Below, piece after piece: positions 1 to 13,300 of a DNA stretch of 64,000 nt. The position numbers and the translations under genes are program-made. The notes below the pieces were generated by a model. It did no database searches, was not told the DNA's origin, and worked only from the letters and a program-made list of their open reading frames with translations. The DNA is taken from contig CM037837.1 of the NCBI GenBank assembly GCA_021234535.1, positions 10,100,636 to 10,164,635 of the forward strand. The letters run 5' to 3'. Origin of the DNA: Stichopus chloronotus (taxonomy: Eukaryota; Echinodermata; Holothuroidea; Aspidochirotida; Stichopodidae). Every line of letters starts with the position of its first letter. Position 1 is the first letter of the stretch.

Positions 1-1223
1 TAAAAGGGTAGTATGGAACTGCAAGTAAAAAATGTGATTTAGTTATGTGAAGTTAGATACTAGGCACAAAATGGATGACTGGTGGTGCCCCCAAAATTTT
101 GCTGTATAACATACTTAAGCATGTTTCTGTTGTGTATCAGTGACCAATTTTGTCCATCCTTGGCACATAGCCAAAATAAAAAGTCACTCCTAGTGGTCAC
201 TTATTAATGATAAGCAAGTAGTGTGTATGATTGTCCCAAACCATGATCATAAATTTAAACAAGCAGATTTGCAGCAGTCCCTTCAAAGAATTCCATCTAG
301 ACTGATGGTCGCCAAACTGTGGGACACATTCTACAAGATGGGATGCCTGAAAATTTGGTTGAGATTCCTAGCTTTTGGATAAAAAAAAATAAAATGAAAA
401 TAACAAAATGTTCAGCTGCTGCTGAGACACAATCGAAATTTGTGACAACTACACACCATCCTCCACCAACTTTCAACACATGAACAACGTTATTTGTTGG
501 AATCAGCATAATTAGTACAGATGGGACGCTTAGGATTTCCAAACGCCAATGAGAGAGACCCATAAGAAGTTAGAATGTTACCCGTCTCTTCAAAGGATTT
601 CTGATATGACGAATAGATGGAATATGACTTTCATTTTCCTTTGCCCTGCTAGCCTCATTTGTGGTTTGATAGGATGCCATTGTATAAAAAGGTTATGGAA
701 AGTTCAAGGACAGCAGTTTACTGAGTTACTGTTATGTATCCACTAGGATGCAGACATAAGAGATACTGATAAGCAAATTCAGGAATTACTATTTCAGGAA
801 TGCTCCTTTTGGTTCAGTAATGGTTTGCAAGCAGTGGAGAAGCTTTCGTTCACAGAAATAAGGTTTGCACACTGAGAAATGTGGTTGTCGTTGCTACAAA
901 ATAAGTGTTCACCCCAACTTTCATACATTAAAATGGAGAACTATGTTTGAACCTATATTTGTAACATAGAATATTTTACTAAGATCAAGTTCTCGCTGGA
1001 GTTTAACCATTCAGGAGCCTTACTGCACTAGTTTGCATCATTTAAGCAACTTATATATATTCATATTTTCTTTCATTGTTCGTCTAGTTTGGTCTTCTTC
1101 TTGTGTTTCCGATAATGAATCCCCGAGCATGTTCATGAGCCAACACCAGCTGTCTGTACCGCTTTTGCAAGGCTTCTTTTGTTTTATTGCTCCCATTTTC
1201 TCTTTTGTTTCCCTGGCATTCAG
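1..1223. other. Probable THOC5 intron, no exon recognised
   Basis: No segment here matches the part of THOC5 that precedes SPYLW. The open frames on both strands around 1033-1443 are extensions or shadows of the THOC5 exon. Most likely this is intron; an unrecognised short exon cannot be excluded. Confidence 0.5.
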
Positions 1224-4200
1224 CATCGACTCCTGGAGTACCTTCACAGACACGGTGGGAAGTCCGTACCTCTGGTGCCAGTGGTTGTCCGGCCTCGACT
1301 TCCTCCAGTGTGGTGAAAATAAAGGTGTAAAACCAAACACCTGCCTCAGCTCCAGTCACATGGAAGCTACCGTCAAGGCCCTGAAGGGAAGAATCAAGGC
1401 TAGACTGGCTCTCCAAAAACAAGTCACTTCGTTTGGTAGGTGATACCTGAAATGGTTTCGGTGGCCTTCATTATGGCAAATAAATGTTTTCCTTAGCAAG
1501 TCCAATGTGATGTCAGTTTGTCATATTTTTTTGAGATTTTCACCAATACATGGGTATCTCCTTGTACCCTCAACAATCCCCTCATCCCTTGTTCTAGAAT
1601 GCCAAAATGTAGTATTTCTTTGATCATCACCAAAAGCTGTTATCTCCTGAGATACTTCTTTCTCTGAATTGACTGAATTTGCTATCTGTGATCAATTTGG
1701 GGAAAGAGACTGTCTAAATGCTGTCATGACCTGTGTACCATTTTACTGTACCATCCACTTTGAGAGCACTAAGCAGAATCATCGTTGTTTCTTTTCCTCT
1801 AATACTGTATTTTTATTGTCCTGACAAGGTTTGCCCTCCTTTGTTTTTTTAGGTCAGGGTATTATACCGGTTCCATCCTCTGTCATCAAACTGTTCCCCT
1901 CTAAGCTCTCCTCCAGACTGACCAGTTGGAAGGCAATCACAGGGGAAGCCATGTTGGTAAGTAGAATGTAACACATCAGGCTTGTTGCTATGGTGACTTG
2001 CTTGACCAGGTATTGGTGAACTCTTTGAGAGCCATACCATTCTATAAAGTGTAGTCATCCAGTTCCATTGGCGACCCTACAAAAATGTTCGATGGTACTC
2101 GGTCACTGGTATTCCATTCTGCTTGTCCTTAGTGGAATTTGAACTAGGTCCACTAAATTAAACCACATTTGGAGGCTAAAGTACATTTAATGTGATGTGA
2201 TGTGATGACATCTTGTGTGTACTCAATATTGTAAGTTTCCTCGTAATTTACACAAGTTTTTGAAATGTGAACCCTATGATATATCAAGCCTCCAGCCTCT
2301 TAGTGCCATCCCTAACCCCAAGCATCCACAACTCCTTTTCTAATCATTATAATCACTTTAAATGACTTCTAGTCTCTACTCTCAGCTAATCTCTTTTTGA
2401 TATTTCTAAATCTCATCTTCCCCTCCACAGCTTTGATTTTTGGGGTAAACTCATACAGAACTTCTTTCTACCCCATCGCAACCATAAATCAGAACCACGT
2501 CAACACGATGCAACCCTTCATTGTTTATTCACTACCCCCCGCCATTCCTCCACCTTTATATTTTTATCACAGAATACAATTTTTCATACTTTTCATGTGT
2601 CTGTTTGGATTTCAGGAACTTGATTTCACTCATTCGCATCCACTGAGGGAGAAAATTGATTTAAGTTCTTTCTTCTACTCGTTCTCCTGTGAAAGGAAGT
2701 CTGGTAAGCAAGACATTGCCAGGAAGTCTTCATTCGATATAATGCCATTGATATTTTTGAAACAAACCCAAGAGAAAAAAAGTTCACACAAGTGTACTTA
2801 GTAGTAACTTTTAACTGCATTATAAGTACTATCTACTACCCAAATTGCTCGACTAAATGCCCATAAGCAGCTATAGCACCTTTAGGAGATGAGATGTATA
2901 TTTGATAGTCTTCTCTGTTCCTTTGATATATATAAGAGTAAAATTTTGTCATGATCTTGTCACGTTTGTCTGGGGTGGAGAAAACAAGATCATCACTTGA
3001 AGTGAAGGAGTCAACAATTTGTGATGTCAGCGGTGCAGATTTTCCACTACCAAATGATGATTTTACATTAAGATCGCATTAATATTCAATGTACATAACA
3101 CTTGAGGCAAACCTGTAAATGTAGTATACCTCAAAGCATACTTTGTGTCAGGCATGTGTTATCGATGACTTACAACTGTTTCTGTACTGCATTCTTATTT
3201 GACCATTTTAGCTAAGATACACGGAGTTGTCGTCTTGAGGGAGGCATACCCAATCACCCCTCCGATGTTCATTCTCAAACTCCTCTGGCAGAACAAGGTT
3301 CATGTTGCTTCCACTGACCATGACATTATGGTAAGTTTCTTTCATAAACCCTTCAACTGTGCATTCCGTGTTTTGATGTCCAAGATCATTGGCAGTTTCT
3401 GGGTCAGAGCTGATCAACTTAGTCCCATCTCATCATTCCTGTATGGATAGCGGTTGCTAGGCAAAGGTTTGTCACCAGAGTTAGGGGGTTGTTTGCTAAG
3501 CATTGTATACATGTGCTTTTTAGATTGGAATGTATATGAAGTCTGAATTATTATTCAGAACAAATGCATGTGCCTCAAGTTTTCACTTGTTTTCACTTTA
3601 AATTCTGCCCTGATAATAGCCAGGTATAAGAGTGATGGAATCTTCTAGTCTTAAGCGGAAGGTGGAATTGACTGATCTCTACTTGAATAAGTCTTGGGAA
3701 ACCCTTCTTTTTCACGTTGGTCTGAGTGGAATGCGAGTTTACCCATCAATCCAGAGTGTGAGGAGATTACTATTCTATATGGACACGGCTCAATGTAGGA
3801 AATGTAGAGGGGGGGAACACAATTATTTTAAGTGCAACAAAAACATGGTTCACAAGATTATGACACCATTCTCACAGCTGGTATATTCTGTACGATTCTG
3901 ATATTTCAATGTGCACGCTGTGAAATTAGTGGTTTATGATTGATTAAAGCAGGGGTGGTGAAACCTTTATGAATCAACCTTTATGAATCACCTTTGAACT
4001 TTGTGGCAGCCCGCATAGTTTACAAGACCTCCCTCTGCTATCTTTCTCTTTAGACTAGTAGGCTATGTGTAATACAAAAAGTAAATGTCCCTACTGAAGT
4101 GTAAGACAATGGAATTGTTCAGAAGACGTAGCATATGGTATGTATGCAAGCCAAATGCCAAAAAAGGTAGACGTTGAAAATTTGGCAACAAAATGTTAGT

Positions 4201-6950
4201 TACCACAAGTTTTTATATGGGTAATATCTTTATTACTTTTCCCATTTGTTAATTTTATTTATTCTCTGCAATTTTTATTCCTGTTCACAAGGGAGTTAGC
4301 GTCTGCATGATACCTCTCTGCCGGCCGCATCTGGCCGACAGGTTGGCTACCCCTGGCTTACAGTCACAGGAATGATCAGTGGTTGCAGAGATGCATCTTT
4401 CCTGGGTGGGGAGGGGTCTGAGGTAAAGTGGCGCCCATCGTCACTTACTGCTGATGACTTTCATGAATAGAAACCTAAATTTCTAGCTGCCGATAGTGTG
4501 ACCCAGAGAAGAATAAATGATATTCACCAATCACCAGAAAAAACAATAACATAAATAACCCTTTAACCATATTTGACATCCTTTCCAACAAATTTACACC
4601 CCCCAAACCTCCAGAGTCATGCTGTCACACCGGGGATGGTGTACTCCTCTCCATAGTTCTGCTAATTCCATGAAAAAAGCTGCACACCAATGAGAACCAT
4701 TTAGTTAATTTTCAAACCACAGTAGTGCAGAAGAGAGTGTGACATTTTACCATCTTTTGCCTACATGTAATTGCATTGTTCAAAGAGGCAGTTCTTGCAC
4801 AGGTAATTACACATGCAAGTCTTGTTTGTCACCCATGAAGTACTTACATTCATCCGTTGAAAATTTAACATGGATCAAATTCTGGATTTGCCTTTGAAAT
4901 CTTGGATTTGGTTCATCTTCTCAATTTATTGGATCGTAAAATCCAGTATGTAAGCTTTTAAAGCCTTCTGTAGGAGGTCATTTTCTCCCTGGATCATCAT
5001 TCTTCCAAGGCACTTTTTGTCAACAAGGAAGTCCTAATTGCTAAATTTCTTGCAAAATTATATTTACAGGATATGGAAGCAGAAGTCAACTTACACAGCC
5101 AAGAGTTGATTACTGCCAAGACGTGCGACTTTCTGCTCAGCTGCCAGTTACAAAGGTTGCTCCAGTGTCTGGACCTCTACTTGGAGGCCGCCTCTGCCCA
5201 GGAGAGCAGCCATGCACCGGACATGCCGGTGGAATTCCCAAAAGAGAAGATGTTTGTGAGAAATGCAAGGTACTCTTCATATTCCCTCGCTCTCATTTTA
5301 GAAGCTGTTATTACTTTTGTAGCTTCGTTTACCATCTCTCATTCTTTTCAAAGTAACTTTTGCTATAAGTACCAAAGCTACTACTACTCAAAATAGCAAA
5401 TTGATCCAGTCATTTTAGTGGCATATGATGTCGTGATGACAAATTTATGTAAAAGTTGTTTATACATCCTTATGGTTTTGAAGTATAAATTAAATTGCAC
5501 ATTTTGATTCTACAAGAATCATCAACAGTTTTACTTGCACTTTCAAACTGATAGGCAGGCAAAGTTTCTTCTCTCACCTAGACTGTTCTACTCTAAATTC
5601 CCTTCGGCAAGGAATCTATGTGGTCATGATGGTGTGTGTACTTGTGTGATGGCCTTGGCTTGTGAACATGATATGTCAAGAAGGGAAAGGTGCCTGAAGT
5701 TCAAAGTCGGTGTGTATGTAGTCCAAGTGAGTGGATGATCCCTATTGTTTTTCATGGAGGTCAAAGATCATTTGAGGTTACCAGAGCTTAAAGTATGAAA
5801 ACTACTAAGGGAGATATCTCAGCAATTAAATGTTGCTGAAACTTCATACTAGTCACATTGGTAGCCATTGATGAGTAGATAATTTCTGTCACTTTTTATT
5901 TAGGTCAACAGTCATGTGAGGTCAACAAGGTCATATTACATTATCTCAATAAGGGAAAATTGCTGGAACTCCAAACTTGATTTGTTGATTGTCACTTGTA
6001 AGTAGATGATCCCTGTTGTTCTTTGTGGAGGTCAAAGGTCATTTGAGGTCACCAAAGCTTAAAGTATGGAAGTCTACTTAGGGAGATATCTCAGGAACTG
6101 AATGTTGCTGGAACTTCATACTAGTCATGTCGGTAGCCATTGATTATTAGATAATTTCTGTCATTTTTTATGGAGGTCAAAGGTCATGTGAGGTCAATAG
6201 AGGTCATAGTTTGAAAACCTTGTAAACACAGTATGTCAATAAGGGAAAATTGCTGTTGAATGTTGCTGGATCTTCAAGCTGTTAACATTGGTAGACCTTG
6301 ATGAGCTCTCTCATTTCTTATGGAGTTCAAAGGTCATGTGAAATCAGTAGAGACCGTAGTTTGTAAACTTGTGGACATGGTATCCCACAAAAAGTAAGGT
6401 GTTTGAACTTCAAAATTGGTATTGTCCTTTGTTTAACATGAATGTTGGCAAGTAGTCTTAAAGTCATTTGAATTTGGTTGTTATAGTAAACACACACAGG
6501 AAGAATAAATGGATAGAAGGGGGTGGGTGGAGGCAGAAGAGGGAGTTGTGCCAAAGACCTCATGTATTAGATCATGTTTGGCAGAGCTTTCTGTTACTGT
6601 GTTTCAGTTCAGTTCAGTTTGTTTTTATACATTTGCAACATTTTTTAGCGTTTGCAAAATTGTAAGAACATACTTTCAGAAGTAATCTGTTTTTGTAGGA
6701 CTTAACACTAAATCTGCTTACATCACAATGGGTCGTCAAATAACAAAACAGTTACAATTAAATGCAACAGCAATTTAAATTTGCAGTGATTCTGTCTTTA
6801 TGATCAAGGACAGACTAAGGCCACTTTATTTTTAATGTGAATGGCACTGTTATTTTTGTTTCTCTCTTCATGTTCTCATTCAACAGGGGTCGAAGCAGAG
6901 GTAAGCCTTACAAGTACAGCCCTCAGTATGGATATTTCTCACAAAGGTAG
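1224..6950 (+). CDS. THOC5: THOC5, THO/TREX complex subunit 5 (3' part, six exons)
   Basis: THOC5 is a nuclear subunit of the THO core of TREX, which couples transcription and processing to mRNA export. Exons read by eye: 1224-1435, 1853-1956, 2616-2703, 3212-3330, 5070-5269, 6887-6950 (TAG). All internal junctions are GT-AG and in phase, giving about 261 C-terminal residues of a protein usually near 680. Matches to vertebrate THOC5 include SPYLWCQWLSGL, SSSHMEATVKALK with RLALQKQ, GIIPVPSS, FPSKLSSRL, ITPPMFILKL, the FPKEKMFVR segment and the terminal KPYKYSPQYGYFSQR. The first listed exon may instead begin at 1250, because CAG acceptors end at both 1223 and 1249. The 5' exons lie left of the window. 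The gene converges on SUDS3. The last intron carries a DR1-type tandem repeat and the intron before it an hAT element. Identity is firm; the 5' edge is not. Confidence 0.93.
3950..4355. mobile_element. Non-autonomous hAT-like DNA transposon
   Basis: A 406-bp element inside a THOC5 intron. The left end starts CAGGGGTGGTGAAACC; the right end, read as its complement, starts CAGGGGTAGCCAACC. This is the CAGGGG terminal form common in hAT elements. The flanking 8-mers gattaaag (3942-3949) and gcttacag (4356-4363) agree at six of eight positions, as expected for a decayed 8-bp target duplication. There is no coding capacity. Confidence 0.75.
5550..6440 (+). repeat. Dispersed DR1 tandem repeat, locus A (THOC5 last intron)
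   Basis: Degenerate tandem units contain GGAGGTCAAAGGTCA followed by further AGGTCA half-sites, a TGTAAACAnnnTATCTCAA-like block and a GGTAGCCATTGATGA-like block. Exact AGGTCAAAGGTCA lies at 6029-6041 and 6174-6186; a one-mismatch copy lies near 5758. A leading TG-rich module (about 5612-5670) also occurs at the start of other loci of the family. Confidence 0.8.
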
Positions 6951-7072
6951 CTCTTCCTCGGTGCCAAGCAGCTCTGTTTTTGTTGCCGATGCCATCATGA
7001 CAATGTCCCATTTTCTGATGACATACTGGAGTAGAAGACAACTTAGTCCAGTCTCAAGAGGGACCACCTGCC

Positions 7073-7078
7073 ATTAAA
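7073..7078 (+). promoter_or_regulatory. Candidate THOC5 poly(A) signal (ATTAAA)
   Basis: ATTAAA lies 123 nt after the THOC5 stop. A canonical AATAAA is at 7866-7871. Either could end the transcript; the sequence alone does not decide. Confidence 0.35.
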
Positions 7079-10000
7079 AAAGTGTGGCCGGTCCGACGCC
7101 AAGGTATCCACTAATTCACCGCTGCTCGGGCATTGTAAGCAGACGTGGAGTTGATTACGTAATCACAGAAACCTGCAAGATGCCGTGTTTGGTGCTCAGT
7201 TTACCTGGCCTCTGTGAATATCTAAATCTTCATCTCCAACTCTTCAGGATAAAGATAATACCCTGCTGACCTTTCAAATTTCTTTTATGGACTCTTTCAA
7301 ATGGACGATTCAAATACAACAGTGATAAAGTACAACGTTTGACAAAAGTATCGAGGTTAACATTCTTGAACTTTTATTTGTACGACAATTCACCAAATGA
7401 AGTGATCAACAGATTTTTCTTTTTGCCACAGTTTACCTTACCACGGTGTTGTTTGACAAATCCTTGTGTTTATTATTGCATTAAGCACCTCTTTACTTTG
7501 TAAAGCATTACAAGTGCTACTGAAGTCATTAATGACCGACACCTATTATACAGGGAGTTCTGATGACCCTATATCCTTACAATGCACATTTCAACCCAGT
7601 ATGGTTTAGTGCATGAAGAACCTATGTGGTTCATTTAATCCCTCATCCCCAATCCCCCCCCCCCCCCCCCCCACAAAAGAAAATGATTTGACATAATGAA
7701 AACACAGAGGAATGAAAGATTGCGAGATGAAAGCTATGCAAACTGCCACATTTAGCAAAGTACAGGGTAAACTATTGATAATTGGGAAAGTTTCTTGAAT
7801 GCTAAACTAATTAAAACTATTTGGGGGGAAATTGCTTTATGTAAAGGGAAAGTCCCTGTTCCCCAAATAAATACCTGTTCTTTTTAACACAGAAATATTA
7901 CAAAATTACCAGCTCAGACATGAAAAAAGCACAAATGATGGGTCTCCAACACAAGGATACTAAACACAGTCAGAGGTTGTCCAATCATACACAAACCAGG
8001 GATTAGGTTCAGCAGCAGTCACTTTCATCTTTACTCAGGACATCCAGGATTTTTAAAACAATGTTGTCCTTCAGAGACTCGGAAAGAGCAAGACAAAATT
8101 CAGACCTCAGTTTTCAATGTCTTAAACAGAATTACCTTGGAAAAGGATGACAACATATTGCAGGTTAACTTTTAATTTCAGAAAAAAGAAAGTTCTTAAA
8201 GCTCAACGCTTCCGATATTGAGGTTTTCTTGTATTGGCCTTCAGAGGCAGCAAGCTACACTGTTAAAGTAATTCCACAAAGAATTGATTTGAACCTTATT
8301 CCACTACAGATTGAACAGCATAGGTCAAGTACAGTGCAAGCTAAATGCCTGAGGTAATTGCCATCTATGCCATAAGAAAGCAACTCCTAGCTAGCTGTAC
8401 ATGCCATGCTGTAATTTAGACCAACACAACCATAAAGTTTCCACTTCACAAATCACAAAACTGTTTGACATTTCAAATTCTATTGAACCAGTGAACCTCT
8501 GTTTCATGGGAGAGAAACCATAATGATTTTCTGTCTGGTATAGTGGTGTGTTTTCTTTCAAAATAAATGTTTACACAGGTTCTCTGATATATGTGTGTTT
8601 CCACAAAATGTATCTTTGGCAAATGAACTAAACAAGACGACAAAAAGAAATTACACGAGAATGCATTGGGGTTTTGATGATAAGAGATGCAGACTACCAA
8701 TATTAGTGATGTTCAGCAGCATGTAAACCGACATAAATGTAATAAGTGGGACTGACCTGAAAAAATATTATGGGACATTTAAACCTCACTGTAATGGTTA
8801 CCTGCAGTAGAGCATGATAAGTTTACAATTAACTGCATTTCAAGGGTTTTACCCACTCATTATTATGCAATGAGTAAAGTTCGCATCTGCATCATTGCCA
8901 TAGTAACCATGGAGGTAAATAATAGTCAAACCACTGAAGTAAACACTTGCCAAAATGTGCTGAAAACTCTCTTCATTGGATAAGTAACTAGGGTCTATGA
9001 ATTGGGGGGCGGGAAGGGGGGCAGGGGATACGATGACAAGACTACGTGTATCTTTCGCTCATCAAATCGCCATTTACTCAAGAACTAAGACCAATATACA
9101 GTACCTTACAATAAATTACACAAATCTGTTCTATGTCGCCAGAATACATATTGCATTGTGATGAGGTATTCTCCTGCCTGAAGAGTTAAAAATAAAGACT
9201 GATTTGTGCTTTAGCTAGATCGTAAAAACATCCTCTGAACATCGTAGACATTCTGACGTCACTTAATGACCTTTCGGACACGCTAAACACTTTCAGAGCA
9301 CCACATCTTTCTTGGCAAGTTTCTGTGATCAGTGGATAGCTTAAACCTATCATGAAGCATACCCAAGATTTAAAAGAGAATATGATAAAAAGATAAAGCA
9401 TCAGAGGTTGATGCGATTCCGTTCTTTTGCATCACAATCTTTTTTTAATGAAGTCCTTTGTATAGGTCTGCCCCCCCCCCCCCCATTTCTCTGTTGAGAA
9501 ATGTGGGGCGAACATATTAACTGCAACCAAGTTGAAGCAGTACTGCTTATGTGTATTACCTCTCCAATTAGTCCTTCAAGCAGGACAACACTACTACATA
9601 TGTGTCAGTACCGCATAAACTTCTGAGACCCTTGCATGATTCTTCCTTGACAGACTTTTGGCCCTAATTTTGGTCTACCTCCAGTGAACCCCAAAGGAGA
9701 GGCAGGGGTAGGATAAACAGTCAATATTTCAGAAAAGGATATGTAATTCAAGCAGACTTTGAAGTAGTCTCATTCTAAAAACAATTGTTAATATTACCTG
9801 CATGCTCTGAATACCTGTATTCATCAAAAAAAAAGGTTTTCACAAATACGGTAGTCTTTGGGTCAATTAATTGTTTTCTAGATATCTTAATTACTGTCAT
9901 TGATTTATTCACCACACTTAATTAGCCTTAAAAGGTTTACTGTATTAGGTGCTAGATTTCTCATCATGGCCTTCTGAAGCGATAGTCGTCACATCAATTT

Positions 10001-10287
10001 TTAGCACCAGGGGGATTCTCGCAGGTAAAGGACCTCTCCTCGCTTGATGTCATTCTGGAAATAAGGGATCTCCAGGAAACGAGTTTTACATCTTTTAACT
10101 ATTTCCAGATGCCCCAAAACATCGGCCATTACAGAGACTGTAACGATGCCTCTTCATGATGATACATAACAGTGGATAATCACAGTGACTGCAGGTGGCA
10201 TATTGGCAGCTGGTACCTTTAAAAGAAATTCCACTTCCAAAGGTAGCATATTTTACATACATGATGACTCTGTACACTTTGTAACAG

Positions 10288-10293
10288 TTTATT
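10288..10293 (-). promoter_or_regulatory. Candidate SUDS3 poly(A) signal (AATAAA on minus strand)
   Basis: AATAAA on the minus strand, about 30 nt past the SUDS3 stop. That would give a very short 3' UTR, so further signals between 7 and 10 kb may be used instead. Confidence 0.35.
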
Positions 10294-10321
10294 TACAAGC
10301 TCATCAAAACGTCACAAGCTC

Positions 10322-13300
10322 CTACTTTGACCTTTTTCTGATCTTGTATTTCCCCTTCTGCATTTGACTGACCCAAATCCTCATCCTGGAATTGTCGGCG
10401 ACTTTTCGGACCCAAATCTGCTGCGAGAAAAGCAAAAAGGTGTCAAAGAGGGTACAGACTGGCTGGGTTTGATTTGGTGAAATTACCATGAAAATTATGG
10501 GAACAAGATGGTAATACTTGATTAAGATGTAAACCTTCAAGGATAAGGTACTTTGCACCCACACAAAAAAAAAAAATACCATTGGCAACATGGTAGTTTC
10601 ATTCAAAAAGTTATGGCTGTCACATGCTACTACCAGTTTGACCAACTTTAAGGTACTCGAGACTGTGCATTTAGTTTTAAACTTTGACCTCTGTTGACCT
10701 TCACTAACCTTTGTACCTGCAAGGCAAATTAAAGGGATCATCCACTCACTGATAAAGAGCTAATACAACCTGAATATGAGGTAAACTAAGTCTTGTCATG
10801 GACCCATAATTCACCTTCCATTTCCAGGAGTGAAGAAAAAAAACAGTATCACCCAATATCCACCAAACAATATTTAGAGTACTTTGAAATTGGTTGACTT
10901 CGAATGCCCTTTAAAATCAAATGAAAATTAAACCTTTCACATGTCCAAATCTCGTCAACTGTCCAAATGCTACCTAATGCCTAAGCTGGAGAATCAACTT
11001 CTTGTGATATTACATTCTCAGATACGTCAGGTTTTTTACATTTTTTTTTTTTTTTTTTTCAAGCACTTGAATCTTGAGATATTATTTGTACAACCTTTCC
11101 AGGCATTGACCTCTGCCAACTTCCATTGACCTTCATGAACAACAATAGCTCGAGATAGGACGCTGACATGCCATGTTCAACCAACCTTTTACTTTTAGCC
11201 TTTGCCATCTGTTGACTTTTAAATGACCCACGACCTTCATGAACAAAGCAACTAGGGATTACTTACTCAAAGAAAGCCAATTCACATTAAATCTTATGCT
11301 CACAAACATGATCACTGGGGTACACTGCAATAAACAGCCCTACATGACTTATGTTTATTTTCTTTTGTTGGCTTCACAAGAAGAACAGTTTTGAGCATTT
11401 TAAAAGCACACAAGCTTTGGGTGATATGAGGGACTATGAACTACAAAACCTTTTCCTTCTGAAGGGGCGCTAAGTTGAAGTACTCAAGACCAATTCTCCA
11501 TTCACAGAAAACAGAGTGGGAAATATTGTGGCACTACACAAAACATGCTACTTTCTAAACAAATGAAAAAAACTTTCTCCATGATATGCTGTATGAGGAA
11601 TCCTGTATTGACAATGAAAAGGAAAACTGCATTTATGTCTAGTTCTTACAGTATATCTCAAGCATTTCTCCACTCATCCCCACCCTCCTCCCACATACAA
11701 TGTACCCTTCAAGTCTACCCTTCTGCAACTAGGAAATTAGTGTAAAACAACATTTGGTGACTTTTGGAGATACTGCAAGGCCCAATTGTATACAATGGCT
11801 GAAACTTTATCAATTTAATGCTCTGTAAATGTATTTTGCTACAAAGTGAACAAAACTCACATCAACATGCCCTATAGTTGTGATTACTGCACTGACTTTC
11901 CCCGTCTCCCGAGACTCAACGTAGATATTCTGGTCCTTATGGTACCACCGTTTTTCGTAGAAGAGTTTGCCACCCTCTATCCTGACGTTGTACTTGGGCA
12001 TGCTGATGGTCCCCGAGGCGGTGGTGTTGGTAGATGACGATGATGTGGCAGGGTGCTGTAACTGGTTCGTGGAGACCTTGGAGTGAGCCGTCGACGGGGA
12101 AGACTTGTGATTGGTGTTGTGGTTATTGTGAGAGTGAACTAAGGAAGAGGGAAGTCAAACAGTCAAAGGAAATATTGAAAAACTGGCTGCTTTGAGTGAA
12201 AGCACCAAAATTGATATTGCACAAGCTGAAACATTACTCTGAATAACATTACCCTGAATAACATTACAAAGATTATTGCCAACATTTGAGTCACAACACC
12301 AATGTTGTGCGATGACTGCGGTATCCCAATTCTCCCTCCTGATGCACAGTTGAAAAGATTTTCCATAAACTTCCACATTTACTGTAATAATTTGAGTGAT
12401 TTTACAGGTGACCCAGATGACAAACAGTTTGTTATCAGCAAGATTCTTTGGCCATTTGTCTCATCAAACAAGCAGTTACTTATCTTTGCATCCCTGTTTC
12501 ATCTTTTGAAGTTTGTCAGCTAAACAAATGGTCAGAAAGCTCTGACCATGGCTCAGAATTACAACAAGGCTACATGCAGACAAAATACAGTTTTTGAAAA
12601 AGAAATGACAAGGCAGAAAAAAAAAAGGCAGGAAAAAAAAAAAAAAAAATGTTGACAAACCTTTATTACTTGGTTTGGAGGAGTTTCCGCTCTTCTTGCT
12701 CAAAGCAGACCGGCCCTGAGTGGCGTTAGAAAAATGAACAAGATGTACTTCAAATATTGTGGAAAATTTCATTGATTTAGCATATCTATAAAACAAAGGT
12801 AGTTATGACACTTGGACTCACCTATAACCTACAGGGATGTATTTGTAAATGACAATGATATAAACAACAAAGTCACTAACATTAAACAGGAATCAGAAGT
12901 TGATTCTATTGCTTGCCAGCAGAAACAGTCCATCACAATTCGACATATAATATGGCAAAATATGATACACACTTTTATTTCCAACAAAAGTATCTGATAC
13001 TGCGGAAGCCTACAGCGGAACAGACGTTCCATTTCATGAGTTACCAACTTGACAAAACAGCAGTTATCCCCAAATTGACAACAATGGTAACATGACAAAT
13101 CCAGAAAATTGACATGTAGACAAGAAACAGGATCATGTCAAGTATTTATTTTGGGCAACTGCCAAATTACTACTGTCTCATCGAAATGAAAAAATTCAGA
13201 AAAGTGATGTTTTGAAGCTAAACAGTATCTCGACAGCGCATCAATTTTCTCCAAACTGCCGACGATTGCCCAGTTACCACCATCTCATCAAAACCATGAA

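Larger units (their letters stand above)
6951..10321. other. Region between convergent THOC5 and SUDS3 3' ends
   Basis: Holds the 3' untranslated regions of both genes and spacer DNA. The only clear structures are homopolymer C tracts at 7654-7672 (19 C) and 9471-9484 (14 C). No protein-like frame was recognised on either strand. Confidence 0.7.

Noticed and set aside
1038..1422. Two minus-strand frames of 100 and 112 codons opposite the first THOC5 exon
   Set aside because: They overlap a well-supported THOC5 exon on the other strand. Part of one looks coding (KEALQKRYRQLVLAHEHAR) but has no recognisable family or splice partners.
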